Below, piece by piece: positions 8,755-16,437 of a stretch of 55,659 bases of DNA (the first letter of the stretch is position 1; each line of letters opens with the position of its first letter). The stretch comes from Acidobacteriaceae bacterium. GTDB taxonomy: Bacteria; Acidobacteriota; Terriglobia; Terriglobales; Acidobacteriaceae. The stretch is from assembly GCA_003134435.1 (NCBI GenBank), contig PLBE01000215.1, positions 1-55,659 of the forward strand, in the 5' to 3' direction. A program made the position numbers and the translations under genes. The notes under the pieces were generated by a model. It was not told the origin of the DNA. It worked only from the letters and a program-made list of their open reading frames with translations, and ran no database searches.

Positions 8755-10013
8755 TGCAGGTCGAAATGTTGCTTCCTCAAAGAAGGATGATGGAACTGGA
8801 GGAGTTGCCTGTCCATCTGCGTGGCTCCGCGGCGGCGGAACCTTTCCATGAATCGGTTGTGAACGCTGCCATCGATCTCTCGCAACGCACTTTTCGCGAC
8901 CCGGAGGCGCGCGGCTACCCGGAATTGCTGGCGCTGGCGTATTGGATGCGTAAGGCCGAGATAGTCCGGCTGGCTGCCCAGTTCCGCACTCTTCAACTCG
9001 ATAACCGGATTCTCGCTCCCCGCGGCCTCGTCTTTCATTTGCCGCCGCGCAATGTGGATACGATCTTTGTCTACTCCTGGCTTCTGGCAGCGCTCACTGG
9101 CAATCGCAGCGTCATCCGCCTTTCGCCCCAACGCTCCGAATCGACCAATATCCTGTTGCGCCTTCTTCGCGAGACCCTGGCTGCGGCTGCCGAGCCCGCC
9201 AGTAGCGGCACCACCATCGTCAGCTACGGCCACGATGTGGAACCGACGGAGATCCTGTCGGGCTTGTGCGACGCACGCGTAATCTGGGGCGGCGACCAGA
9301 CCGTGGACACCATCCGGCGCACGCCTCTGCCTCCTCACGCGAAGGAAGTCACATTCCCGGATCGCTATTCGTTGTCGGCCATCCGCGCCGACACGTATGC
9401 GGACCTCCCGGAAGAAAAGCGCGACTATCTGGCGGATCAGTTTTTCAACGACTCCTTCTGGTTTGACCAGTTGGCCTGCTCTTCTCCGCGCCTCGTCGTC
9501 TGGTGCGGAACTGCAGTCGAGACCCGCGCCGCTTCCGCGGACTTTTTCCACCGAGTAGCCGGATGTGTGGAACGCCGCAGATATCTTCTCCCCCCCGCCG
9601 CTTCCATGCAAAAGCTGGTGTACGCTTGTTCCGCGATTCTCAACTCTCCGGTGGAGGAATGCCGCCGGTACAAGGGGCTGACCGTCTTAACCTTGGACTC
9701 TCTTTCCGGATTCAAGCGCAGTCATCCCGGAGGCGGACTGTTCTTCGAGGCTCATCTGGAAGACCTTCTGCATCTGCCCGAATTCCTTGGCCGTCGCGAC
9801 CAGACTCTAACCTGGTTTGGTTTCACATCGGAAGAACTCCACGCCTTGGTGCGGAAGCTGAACGGCCGCGCCGTGGATCGCATCGTGCCCATTGGCCAGG
9901 CTCTGCAATTCCACCGTTTCTGGGACGGATACGATCTGCTTCAGGAGTTCTGCCGCTGCGTTTACATCGAATCCGCATTCCAGGACGCCCGGCCAACCGG
10001 GGCCAGCGGATAA
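8754..10013 (+). CDS. LuxC-like acyl reductase (fatty acyl-CoA/acyl-protein to aldehyde)
   Basis: This 419-aa protein resembles LuxC. It has HLPPRNVDTIFVYSWLLAALTGNRSVIRLS (given here only as a family landmark near residues 95-125) and the likely catalytic Cys242 in DQLACSSPR. It would reduce an enzyme-bound acyl thioester to an aldehyde with NADPH. It is the last gene of the ACP-to-LuxC operon and ends 11 bp before the convergent end of the acyltransferase gene, with no terminator visible. Similar ACP/ketoreductase/LuxE/LuxC sets occur in bacterial surface-polysaccharide loci, which suggests that the product may modify a glycan. Confidence 0.87.
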   Translation: MQVEMLLPQRRMMELEELPVHLRGSAAAEPFHESVVNAAIDLSQRTFRDPEARGYPELLALAYWMRKAEIVRLAAQFRTLQLDNRILAPRGLVFHLPPRNVDTIFVYSWLLAALTGNRSVIRLSPQRSESTNILLRLLRETLAAAAEPASSGTTIVSYGHDVEPTEILSGLCDARVIWGGDQTVDTIRRTPLPPHAKEVTFPDRYSLSAIRADTYADLPEEKRDYLADQFFNDSFWFDQLACSSPRLVVWCGTAVETRAASADFFHRVAGCVERRRYLLPPAASMQKLVYACSAILNSPVEECRRYKGLTVLTLDSLSGFKRSHPGGGLFFEAHLEDLLHLPEFLGRRDQTLTWFGFTSEELHALVRKLNGRAVDRIVPIGQALQFHRFWDGYDLLQEFCRCVYIESAFQDARPTGASG

Positions 10014-10024
10014 TCGGCGCGGTC

Positions 10025-10519
10025 TCACTTTCGTTTCAATGGTCTCAGCCCGGCAACGAACCGCTCATACGAAGTATGCATGGTAAAGGCGACGGTGACG
10101 CTGGCCAGCGGCTTCGCTTTCTCGTTGCCGACCAGAGTGTGGGCTGGAACATCCGAAGCAATGACCGACGAAGTGGCAATGACCGCGCCCTCTCCAATCG
10201 TTAGCGTCGCGCCGGGGGAGGCACTCAAGACACAGTTTGCTCCGACAAAGGCGTCCTTCCCTACCACGATCCGGCCCGATCCGCGGGAGTGCGCGATGAG
10301 AACGGAGCGGAGGCAGATTTGCGCCCCCTCCTGAAGTTCGATGCATTCGGGGTATTCATTTTCGATGTAGACATCGTCGCCAATGAAAACCTCGCCGGTA
10401 ATGCGAACTCCGCGAAGCTTATGCAGAAAGGGCCGTAGCGAAGTCGCTCCGGGCGCAAATCGAGCCAACATCCCCAAAATGCGATTCGAGACCCGCCTCA
10501 GAGCAGACTTCCTTTTCAT
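10025..10519 (-). CDS. Hexapeptide-repeat acyltransferase (left-handed beta-helix)
   Basis: This 164-aa protein has the loose hexapeptide repeats of the left-handed beta-helix acyltransferase fold (GDDVYIENEY, IVVGKDAFVGANCVLS, LTIGEGAVIATSSVIASDVPAHTLVGN). The last segment is the usual pattern of sugar O- or N-acetyltransferases. Its ATG overlaps the stop of the upstream NodB-like gene, so the two are probably made together and act on the same glycan or lipid substrate. It is convergent with the LuxC-like gene. Donor and acceptor are not identifiable. Confidence 0.82.
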   Translation of the reverse strand: MKRKSALRRVSNRILGMLARFAPGATSLRPFLHKLRGVRITGEVFIGDDVYIENEYPECIELQEGAQICLRSVLIAHSRGSGRIVVGKDAFVGANCVLSASPGATLTIGEGAVIATSSVIASDVPAHTLVGNEKAKPLASVTVAFTMHTSYERFVAGLRPLKRK

Positions 10520-12318
10520 GAATCCCCCGTGACTTTTAATCTCCTGACGACACTCTGGGCAACTTCCAGCAGTCCACCGTGCCGGGCAAGTGTGTTGTCC
10601 CTGAACTCAGAGAGACCGCGCCGCAGCAGTACCCGGGCATTGTGGGCTACTCCAAAACCGGGGGTCGACTGACGCGGTTGCTCGCGATCCACAACTTCAA
10701 CGTTCCGCACCTGACCCGGTTCTGCGTTGACTTCCAGTTTTAAGAATCCATTCTCGACAGAAAATGGCACGCTGGCTCCATCGACGAGCACTCCCTCGAT
10801 CGCCACCGGATCCGGTTCGTCCTTACTTAACAGAAAATGACCCGCTGTCAGTTCGCGATTGGCAAATTGGAATTGCCTGGTGAAAAACTGGACCTCGACC
10901 GAGCCGTTGGACAGGTTTCTCATCCTGCAGTTCCGCATCAATTGCGTGGTAAGAGTTGGCCAGGACAAGTCCGGTTCCTGCTGGTACAGTTCGGCCACCA
11001 AATCCTCCAGCGCCCTGCAACCCTCGCGGAAGTAGTCGTGGTGCGCCACAATGAGCGCTGGTCTGCCCAGAAAGAGATCGAATGCAAAATCAAACAGACG
11101 GCGCGGATAGTGCCGCAGAAAGATCGGGAAACCGTTGTACCGGGTAATCGCCGGACGGAGAAAGTCCCCGACCTTGAGGTCGTCGCGGCCAATGTCCTGG
11201 GGAAAGCAAGTGGAGTTTACCGCCGCGAGGTAGTGATTGTCGCGCAATGCCATGATCGCAGCTCTGGAAAACCGCCCCTGCGGAAACACCATCACCGGCT
11301 CAAACACGGCCCCGGTGCGCTTCCGCAGGGACTCCATCCTTCGCAGCGCTAAGCCCGCCTTCCTCCCGAGAAGCGCCGCGTCCCGCGCCTCAAATTCCTT
11401 GTTTGTGTGGTCGCAGCCATGAACACAGATCGAAAGCCTGGAACTTTCGCCGGCAAGTCGTTCCGTATTCCGGCGAGAAGTGCGCCAGTAATTCCATGGA
11501 ATAAAAGCCATCGAGGTTCCATACCGGGCGCGCTGCATCGATTCCGTCAAGATCCCGTAATCGAGAAACCCATATCTCTCCGAGAGTAGCGGATCGTCAA
11601 TGATGAGCCGCGCCGTGCTCTCGATGCCATGCCAGCAGCTTTCTCCGAAGCAATGTCGCAGAAAGATCATTACGGGAATCAGCTCATCATAGTGTTCTTC
11701 GATCCCGTGCTCCCGAGTCAAGGGCTCATCGAGGTCCGGCAGCGCCGTTGACACAAGAAAGAGTTCGCACGACCCCCGATTCATCTGGACAAACACGGGC
11801 CGTTGATTGGCTGTCATGATCACTTCTGCGGCCGTCGCCGCGCTTGACAACGTAAAGGTGGATACTAACTGGCGACATACTCCGGAAAAACTAAGTCCGC
11901 CTAGCTGCTTACTGAAGGAGATCGCTTCTCGCGGTAACTCAAAATCCACACTTTGGCTGGGCAGGGAGATAATTCCTGAAATCGCTCCGGATGTGAGCCA
12001 CGAAATTGCATTCGTCTCCGGCTCCGAGTCTGTGCAGCCAAATACCAGCAGCGCGGCCGAGTATTCGTCGATCAGCCTCTGCAGCTCGGAACGCGAGGTG
12101 GACGTGTCATTGATATGGGCCAGGGTCTCCGCGCCGACCGCGAGGCAGAATGTTCCGGGCTGGAATTCATCGAGGATGCGCTGTGGAAAAGAGCTGCCCT
12201 CTCCGCTTGAGACGCTCTGGGGGGAAACGCCCATGGATGACGCGAATGCCATGAGGCGCCGATCCCCTGCGGTCAGTTCCTGGCCGGTCAGTAGAATCAA
12301 GTGATTGAGCGAACGCAT
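10516..12318 (-). CDS. Large NodB-like (polysaccharide deacetylase fold) protein
   Basis: This 600-aa protein has no signal peptide. The central part carries the three marks of the NodB homology fold: an Asp pair in LIIDDPLL (Asp241/242), a His-x-x-x-His in HGCDH (His300, His304), and a VFPQGRFS segment near 344-351, followed later by IVAHHDYF. These would bind the metal and act in deacetylation or glycan hydrolysis. The first 220 residues look like a separate alpha/beta domain that I do not recognise, and the last 130 are beta-rich (possibly a carbohydrate-binding domain). It overlaps the downstream acyltransferase, suggesting sequential removal and addition of acyl groups. Assignment to the deacetylase family is moderately sure; the substrate is unknown. 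Confidence 0.65.
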   Translation of the reverse strand: MRSLNHLILLTGQELTAGDRRLMAFASSMGVSPQSVSSGEGSSFPQRILDEFQPGTFCLAVGAETLAHINDTSTSRSELQRLIDEYSAALLVFGCTDSEPETNAISWLTSGAISGIISLPSQSVDFELPREAISFSKQLGGLSFSGVCRQLVSTFTLSSAATAAEVIMTANQRPVFVQMNRGSCELFLVSTALPDLDEPLTREHGIEEHYDELIPVMIFLRHCFGESCWHGIESTARLIIDDPLLSERYGFLDYGILTESMQRARYGTSMAFIPWNYWRTSRRNTERLAGESSRLSICVHGCDHTNKEFEARDAALLGRKAGLALRRMESLRKRTGAVFEPVMVFPQGRFSRAAIMALRDNHYLAAVNSTCFPQDIGRDDLKVGDFLRPAITRYNGFPIFLRHYPRRLFDFAFDLFLGRPALIVAHHDYFREGCRALEDLVAELYQQEPDLSWPTLTTQLMRNCRMRNLSNGSVEVQFFTRQFQFANRELTAGHFLLSKDEPDPVAIEGVLVDGASVPFSVENGFLKLEVNAEPGQVRNVEVVDREQPRQSTPGFGVAHNARVLLRRGLSEFRDNTLARHGGLLEVAQSVVRRLKVTGDS

Positions 12319-12446
12319 AAGTCTGGAAGCGTGTTCTCCGATATCCTAAGTTTTGCGTTTGAATCAATCGCGCGATGATAGCATTTGACGTATTCGGCGC
12401 CGGCACTGCTGCTTCATCCTGATAAATTGTCGCACAGATGACCGCT

Positions 12447-12452
12447 TATAAT
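12447..12452 (+). promoter_or_regulatory. -10 box of a probably leaderless promoter for the ThDP enzyme
   Basis: A perfect TATAAT lies at 12447-12452, only seven bases before the ATG at 12460, so transcription should start on or next to the start codon. A good -35 is missing (TTGTCG at 12427 is only 14 bases upstream), and no Shine-Dalgarno sequence precedes the ATG. The 141-bp gap to the divergent NodB-like gene shows no other clear element. Confidence 0.45.
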
Positions 12453-12459
12453 TACGAAA

Positions 12460-14010
12460 ATGACGATGAATGGCGCTGAGAGCCTGATCCGCACCCTGGT
12501 GGCTGGGGGCGTTCAAACCTGCTTCGCAAACCCCGGTACCTCCGAAATCCATATCGTCGCCGCGCTGGACCAGGTTCCTGAGATGCGTTGCGTACTCGGC
12601 CTTTTTGAGGGCGTAGTCACGGGAGCGGCGGACGGTTACGCGCGCATGGCTGGGAAACCGGCGTGCACGCTGCTTCATCTCGGCCCCGGACTCGGCAACG
12701 GCCTGGCAAACCTGCACAATGCCAGCCGGGCACAAGTACCCATCATCAACCTGGTAGGCCAGCATGCCACCGGCCACCTGCATTACGACACGCCGCTCAC
12801 TTCCGACATAGAAGAAATCGCTCGACCTTATTCGAAGTGGCTGCGCACTTCGCGAACGGCGGCGGAAGCGGGGCGCGACGCAGCCGACGCTATTGTGGCT
12901 GCGCGCACGGCGCCCGGACAGATCGCCACACTCATCGTCCCCGCGGATGTCTCCTGGAGTGACAGTGGGGCCATCGCGGCCATACCCGCGTTCCCTTCCC
13001 CTACCCAGCCGGATTCTCCGTCCATCGAACATGCGGCGGCGATGCTTCGGTCAGGCTTGCGAACCGCCATTCTGATGGCGGGAAATGCGCTCTACGGGCA
13101 CGGACTGGCCGTCGCTGGGCGCATTGCAGCGGCAACTGGCGCCAAGCTGCTGGCTCCCTATCCCCTGACCCGGATGCAGCGGGGTGCGGGCCTTCCGCGG
13201 GTTGATCGTGTCCAATATGTGCTCGAAGCGGGAATCGAGCAGTTCAAGGAATTTCGGCAGCTGATACTGATCGGAGCGCGGGCTCCCGTCGCCTACTTCG
13301 CCTATCCCGGAAAAAGCAGCGAGTTCACTTCGCCGGAATGCGAGATCCACACAATGGCAAGTCCCGGCGAGGATTACGTAGGCGCGCTCAATGCGCTGGC
13401 GGCAGCTCTTCCCTTGCGTGGTGATGAGGCCACGGTGGAAAAGGCGGAACGGCCGCCGGTTCCCAGCGGAGAAATCACGTTGCCCGGACTGGCAACGGCA
13501 ATCGGCGCGCTGCTGCCCGACAATGTCATCGTGGTCGATGAATCGATGACCTCCGGGCGGGGGCTGATGGCCACAACCAAGGGAGCTCCGCCCCATGACT
13601 GGCTGGTAAATACTGGGGGCTCCATTGGAATTGGCTTACCCCTGGCGGTGGGCGCGGCGGTGGCTTGTCCGGATCGCCGCGTATTGTGCCTGAGTGCGGA
13701 CGGCAGCGCCATGTACACGGCACAAGCCTTGTGGACAATGGCGCGGGAAGGACTCAGAGTTACGACAGTCGTATTTGCCAATCACGACTATGGCGTCTTG
13801 AAACGAGAGTATTCCTATTTGGGAGTTGGCAGTCCGGGAAGGCGCGCGGCAGCGCTGTTCGAGATTGGACGTCCCAATCTCGACTGGACTCTCTTGGCGA
13901 AAGGAATGGGAGTGCCCGGCACCCGGGTCACCTCACTGGATGGGTTCGGGAAGGCGCTGCGCGCGGGATTCGAAGCGGAAGGACCGACGTTGATCGAAGT
14001 ACCGGTGTGA
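12460..14010 (+). CDS. ThDP-dependent enzyme of the acetolactate synthase/benzoylformate decarboxylase family
   Basis: This 516-aa protein shows the three-domain ThDP decarboxylase/carboligase plan. An N-terminal PYR domain has FANPGTSE and the catalytic Glu50 in LGLFEG; a middle domain follows; the C-terminal PP domain has the cofactor motif ADGSAMYT ending in FANHDYG. The family decarboxylates 2-oxo acids or joins aldehydes into acyloins, and the closest general look is IlvB/IlvX/MdlC-like. The missing small subunit and the context argue against housekeeping branched-chain synthesis. Downstream of the lux-like aldehyde module, it could use the aldehyde made there (inference). An ATG at 12466 is an alternative start. 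The stop codon sits in a 15-bp tandem repeat. Confidence 0.83.
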   Translation: MTMNGAESLIRTLVAGGVQTCFANPGTSEIHIVAALDQVPEMRCVLGLFEGVVTGAADGYARMAGKPACTLLHLGPGLGNGLANLHNASRAQVPIINLVGQHATGHLHYDTPLTSDIEEIARPYSKWLRTSRTAAEAGRDAADAIVAARTAPGQIATLIVPADVSWSDSGAIAAIPAFPSPTQPDSPSIEHAAAMLRSGLRTAILMAGNALYGHGLAVAGRIAAATGAKLLAPYPLTRMQRGAGLPRVDRVQYVLEAGIEQFKEFRQLILIGARAPVAYFAYPGKSSEFTSPECEIHTMASPGEDYVGALNALAAALPLRGDEATVEKAERPPVPSGEITLPGLATAIGALLPDNVIVVDESMTSGRGLMATTKGAPPHDWLVNTGGSIGIGLPLAVGAAVACPDRRVLCLSADGSAMYTAQALWTMAREGLRVTTVVFANHDYGVLKREYSYLGVGSPGRRAAALFEIGRPNLDWTLLAKGMGVPGTRVTSLDGFGKALRAGFEAEGPTLIEVPV

Positions 14011-14040
14011 GAAGTACCGGTGTGAGAGGTTCCGGTGTGA
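13996..14040 (+). repeat. Three 15-bp tandem copies spanning a stop codon
   Basis: The unit GAAGTACCGGTGTGA occurs at 13996-14010 and 14011-14025 exactly, and at 14026-14040 with two changes. The first copy encodes the last residues EVPV and the stop of the ThDP enzyme; copies two and three repeat the same codons and stop in frame. This is a recent slippage-type duplication. Confidence 0.95.
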
Positions 14041-14089
14041 GGTGGCCAGGTGGGCTTACGCAGGTGGGTAGACGGGGCTTTGCCCCGGA

Positions 14090-15688
14090 CTACCGGCTTC
14101 CGGCGGCTTGGACCAGTTTGGCGAGTTCCCCTTTAACGACTTTTCCGGTAGGAGTCAGCGGCATGGTCGGGACGATCAGAATTTGCGAGGGCCGCTTGTA
14201 GGGGGCGAGATGTTGCGCGGAGTATTGTGCTAAGTCAGCCTCCGAAGCTGCCGACGCTGTTTTGAGTTCGACAAAAGCGACCACTTCTTCCCCGCCCTGC
14301 GTTCCTTCAACAGTGCGGCCAATGACCGCGGATCGCAGGACGGCGGGATGTGCGTTCAGCACCGCCTCAACCTCCGCGGGATAAACGTTCATGCCAAAGC
14401 GCACGATCAACTCCTTGGTGCGGCCAACGATAAAAAGATATCCATTTTCCAGGCGGGCTAGATCGCGAGTATTGAACCATCCCTCGGGGTTGATGGCCGC
14501 AGCCGTCTCTTCCGGCGCATGATAATAACCCTTCATGACATTGGGGCCGCGCACCCATAACTCGCCAACCTCTCCTTCGCCTACCGGCTTCTGATCGGGC
14601 CCCACCAGCTGAACTTCCACTCCCGGAAGAATCCTGCCAACGGAGGTGTCGGTGCGGTGTTCGCCAACAACCGCCTGCGAAATATTGGGCGAGCATTCCG
14701 TAACGCCGTAGCCGTTGTGCAGCGGCATGCCAAACAAAGACTCAACCTGCGCCTTGAGCGCGGGCTGAAGCGGGGCTCCGGAGGTGGAGATAATGCGCAG
14801 GCGCGGGAACCTGAGTGAGTTCAATCCCTTGAGTTTTGCATAATCGGCCAACAGGGAAAACACCGACGGCGCGCCCAGAACCACCGTCAATTCAGCTTTT
14901 TCCAGTGTAGCGAGAGTGCCCACTGGATCAAAGCGCGACGCCAGGTAGAGCGTGGCTCCGCTTAACAAGGAACCCAGAAGAACCACCGAAAGGCCGACCG
15001 CGTGCGACATCGGTAAGACACCGTAGAGCCGGTCCTCGGGAGTTAAAGAGCGGATCTTCGCCGACGCGGCCGCTACGAACAGGAGGTTCCGATGGGTGAG
15101 CATGACGCCCTTAGGAAGACCGGTTGTGCCGGATGTATAAATCAGGGCGGCTACGCGCTGCGCAGCATCTCGGTCGAGTGCCTCCGGTTGCACACTGTCA
15201 TGCAGTGGCCCTATGGCGATCGGACCCAACCCGGCGGCCTCCTGCACAATCGCACCGTGTCGCTTGGCGTGCTCGCGGGCCTGGGGCGATACCGCGGTCG
15301 TATAGATAACGCGCCGCGCACCACAGTGCTCCCGGATTTCATCGACTTCGCGCGCCGAAAGACGCGCATTGACCAACACCGGCCACGCATCGAGACCGGC
15401 CAACGCCAGCAGAAGCGCCACGAACGCCCGGCAGTTCTCACATACAATCATGACCCGGTCGCCCGGCCGTACCCCCGAGTCGATAAGCCAGCGCTCCGCG
15501 TCTGTTATCGCGGATGCCAGTTGCTCGTAACTCCAGGCGCCCGCCGCTTCCACCAGCGCCGGATGCCCGGGCATGCGCTCGCACCAGGGTTTGATCACGT
15601 CGCAGATGCGTTGCGGAAGCTCCGGCGTGAGATTGGCCCGAACAAATTCGGATGGAGTGGCAGTTGGAGCTGGGGTTGTTTCTGACAT
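14090..15688 (-). CDS. AMP-dependent acyl-CoA synthetase (fatty-acid/aryl-CoA ligase family)
   Basis: This 532-aa class I adenylate-forming enzyme has the P-loop YTSGTTGLPKGV at residues 184-195, NGYGVTE, GELWVRGPNVMKGYY, the hinge GRTKELIVRFGMNVYP and a C-terminal LTPTGKVVKGEL with the catalytic Lys. Length and motifs are those of ordinary acyl-CoA ligases, so it should make acyl-CoA from a carboxylic acid, ATP and CoA. It differs in sequence from the shorter ligase at 6281 and is transcribed towards the ThDP gene. It may feed the lux-type acyl system or simple fatty-acid use; the substrate is not predicted. Confidence 0.87.
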   Translation of the reverse strand: MSETTPAPTATPSEFVRANLTPELPQRICDVIKPWCERMPGHPALVEAAGAWSYEQLASAITDAERWLIDSGVRPGDRVMIVCENCRAFVALLLALAGLDAWPVLVNARLSAREVDEIREHCGARRVIYTTAVSPQAREHAKRHGAIVQEAAGLGPIAIGPLHDSVQPEALDRDAAQRVAALIYTSGTTGLPKGVMLTHRNLLFVAAASAKIRSLTPEDRLYGVLPMSHAVGLSVVLLGSLLSGATLYLASRFDPVGTLATLEKAELTVVLGAPSVFSLLADYAKLKGLNSLRFPRLRIISTSGAPLQPALKAQVESLFGMPLHNGYGVTECSPNISQAVVGEHRTDTSVGRILPGVEVQLVGPDQKPVGEGEVGELWVRGPNVMKGYYHAPEETAAAINPEGWFNTRDLARLENGYLFIVGRTKELIVRFGMNVYPAEVEAVLNAHPAVLRSAVIGRTVEGTQGGEEVVAFVELKTASAASEADLAQYSAQHLAPYKRPSQILIVPTMPLTPTGKVVKGELAKLVQAAGSR

Positions 15689-15833
15689 TACGGAATTGTA
15701 CCTGCGGGGACCTTCAAGCGGTGGGGACTTACAGCTTACGAATGCCTTGCTGATGAATCAACGGAGGCACATAAGGGTACTTGTGCAACTATAAGTGTCT
15801 GATTCTCACACTGTCAGCGGCTGCCCGGCCGGA
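15689..15833 (-). other. Short intergenic region, nothing recognised
   Basis: This 145-bp gap lies between the acyl-CoA ligase and the cupin gene, both on the minus strand. No terminator, RNA gene or convincing promoter was recognised. Confidence 0.4.
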
Positions 15834-16325
15834 TCACAAAGCCAACTTGCTCCCAAACCCCGCCAACCGTACCAGCTTTTTCCACGCTTTCAGGCAGAAT
15901 CCCAATGGGCGTCCCACGTTCTCCTTCAGAACAGCCACTTTTCTGAAGTCATCGCCTACCCGCCACGTTCGGGTTGTACCGGCAGGAAAGAAACCTATGT
16001 CTCCCGGGCCGAAGCGCCGTTCCTGCCCATGGTCACTCATCATGAAAGCTTCGCCGGAGATCACCAGAATGGTCTCATCCTGGCTGTAGTGCCAGTGGAA
16101 CCGGCCCGGCGTACAATCCCACACCACAATCGAAGATGTCAGGTCGCGGCTTCTTGAAAGACTCCGGCTACGGGCAACGGGATTCCCGCTCAGGATCCAA
16201 GCTTTCGGGATAGGATGAGGCGCTAGCTCGACCGTGCTTGCCGAAGCCATCAAGATAGCCTCGGGTTCGCGAACTATAGTTACCGGCGCATTGGTTACTA
16301 CCGAATCCAGAACGATCGATTGCAC
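15834..16325 (-). CDS. Cupin-domain protein
   Basis: This 163-aa protein starts at GTG. The second half is a small cupin barrel: WDCTPGRFHWHYSQDETILVISGEA gives the first cupin motif with its His and Glu metal ligands, and FGPGDIGFFPAGTTRTWRV the second. The pattern resembles the Cupin_3 (DUF861) group with a Trp-rich end. Such proteins bind a metal and act as sugar isomerases, dioxygenases or sensors, and no specific activity can be assigned. It follows the MetA-like gene after 112 bp and may belong to the same minus-strand run. Confidence 0.8.
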   Translation of the reverse strand: MQSIVLDSVVTNAPVTIVREPEAILMASASTVELAPHPIPKAWILSGNPVARSRSLSRSRDLTSSIVVWDCTPGRFHWHYSQDETILVISGEAFMMSDHGQERRFGPGDIGFFPAGTTRTWRVGDDFRKVAVLKENVGRPLGFCLKAWKKLVRLAGFGSKLAL

Positions 16326-16437
16326 GGCATTCCCCCGAGTGGTTGACAGCTACTAACTTGCATCAACCATCGCGGAATGACAAGATTACGTTCGAGATAT
16401 TCCTTTCTTGCTGATTTAAGCCGTCGAGTAACTTGCC

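Noticed and set aside
5289-10013. Bioluminescence operon
   Set aside because: luxA and luxB are absent and the extra ACP, ketoreductase and AMP-ligase do not belong to the lux operon.
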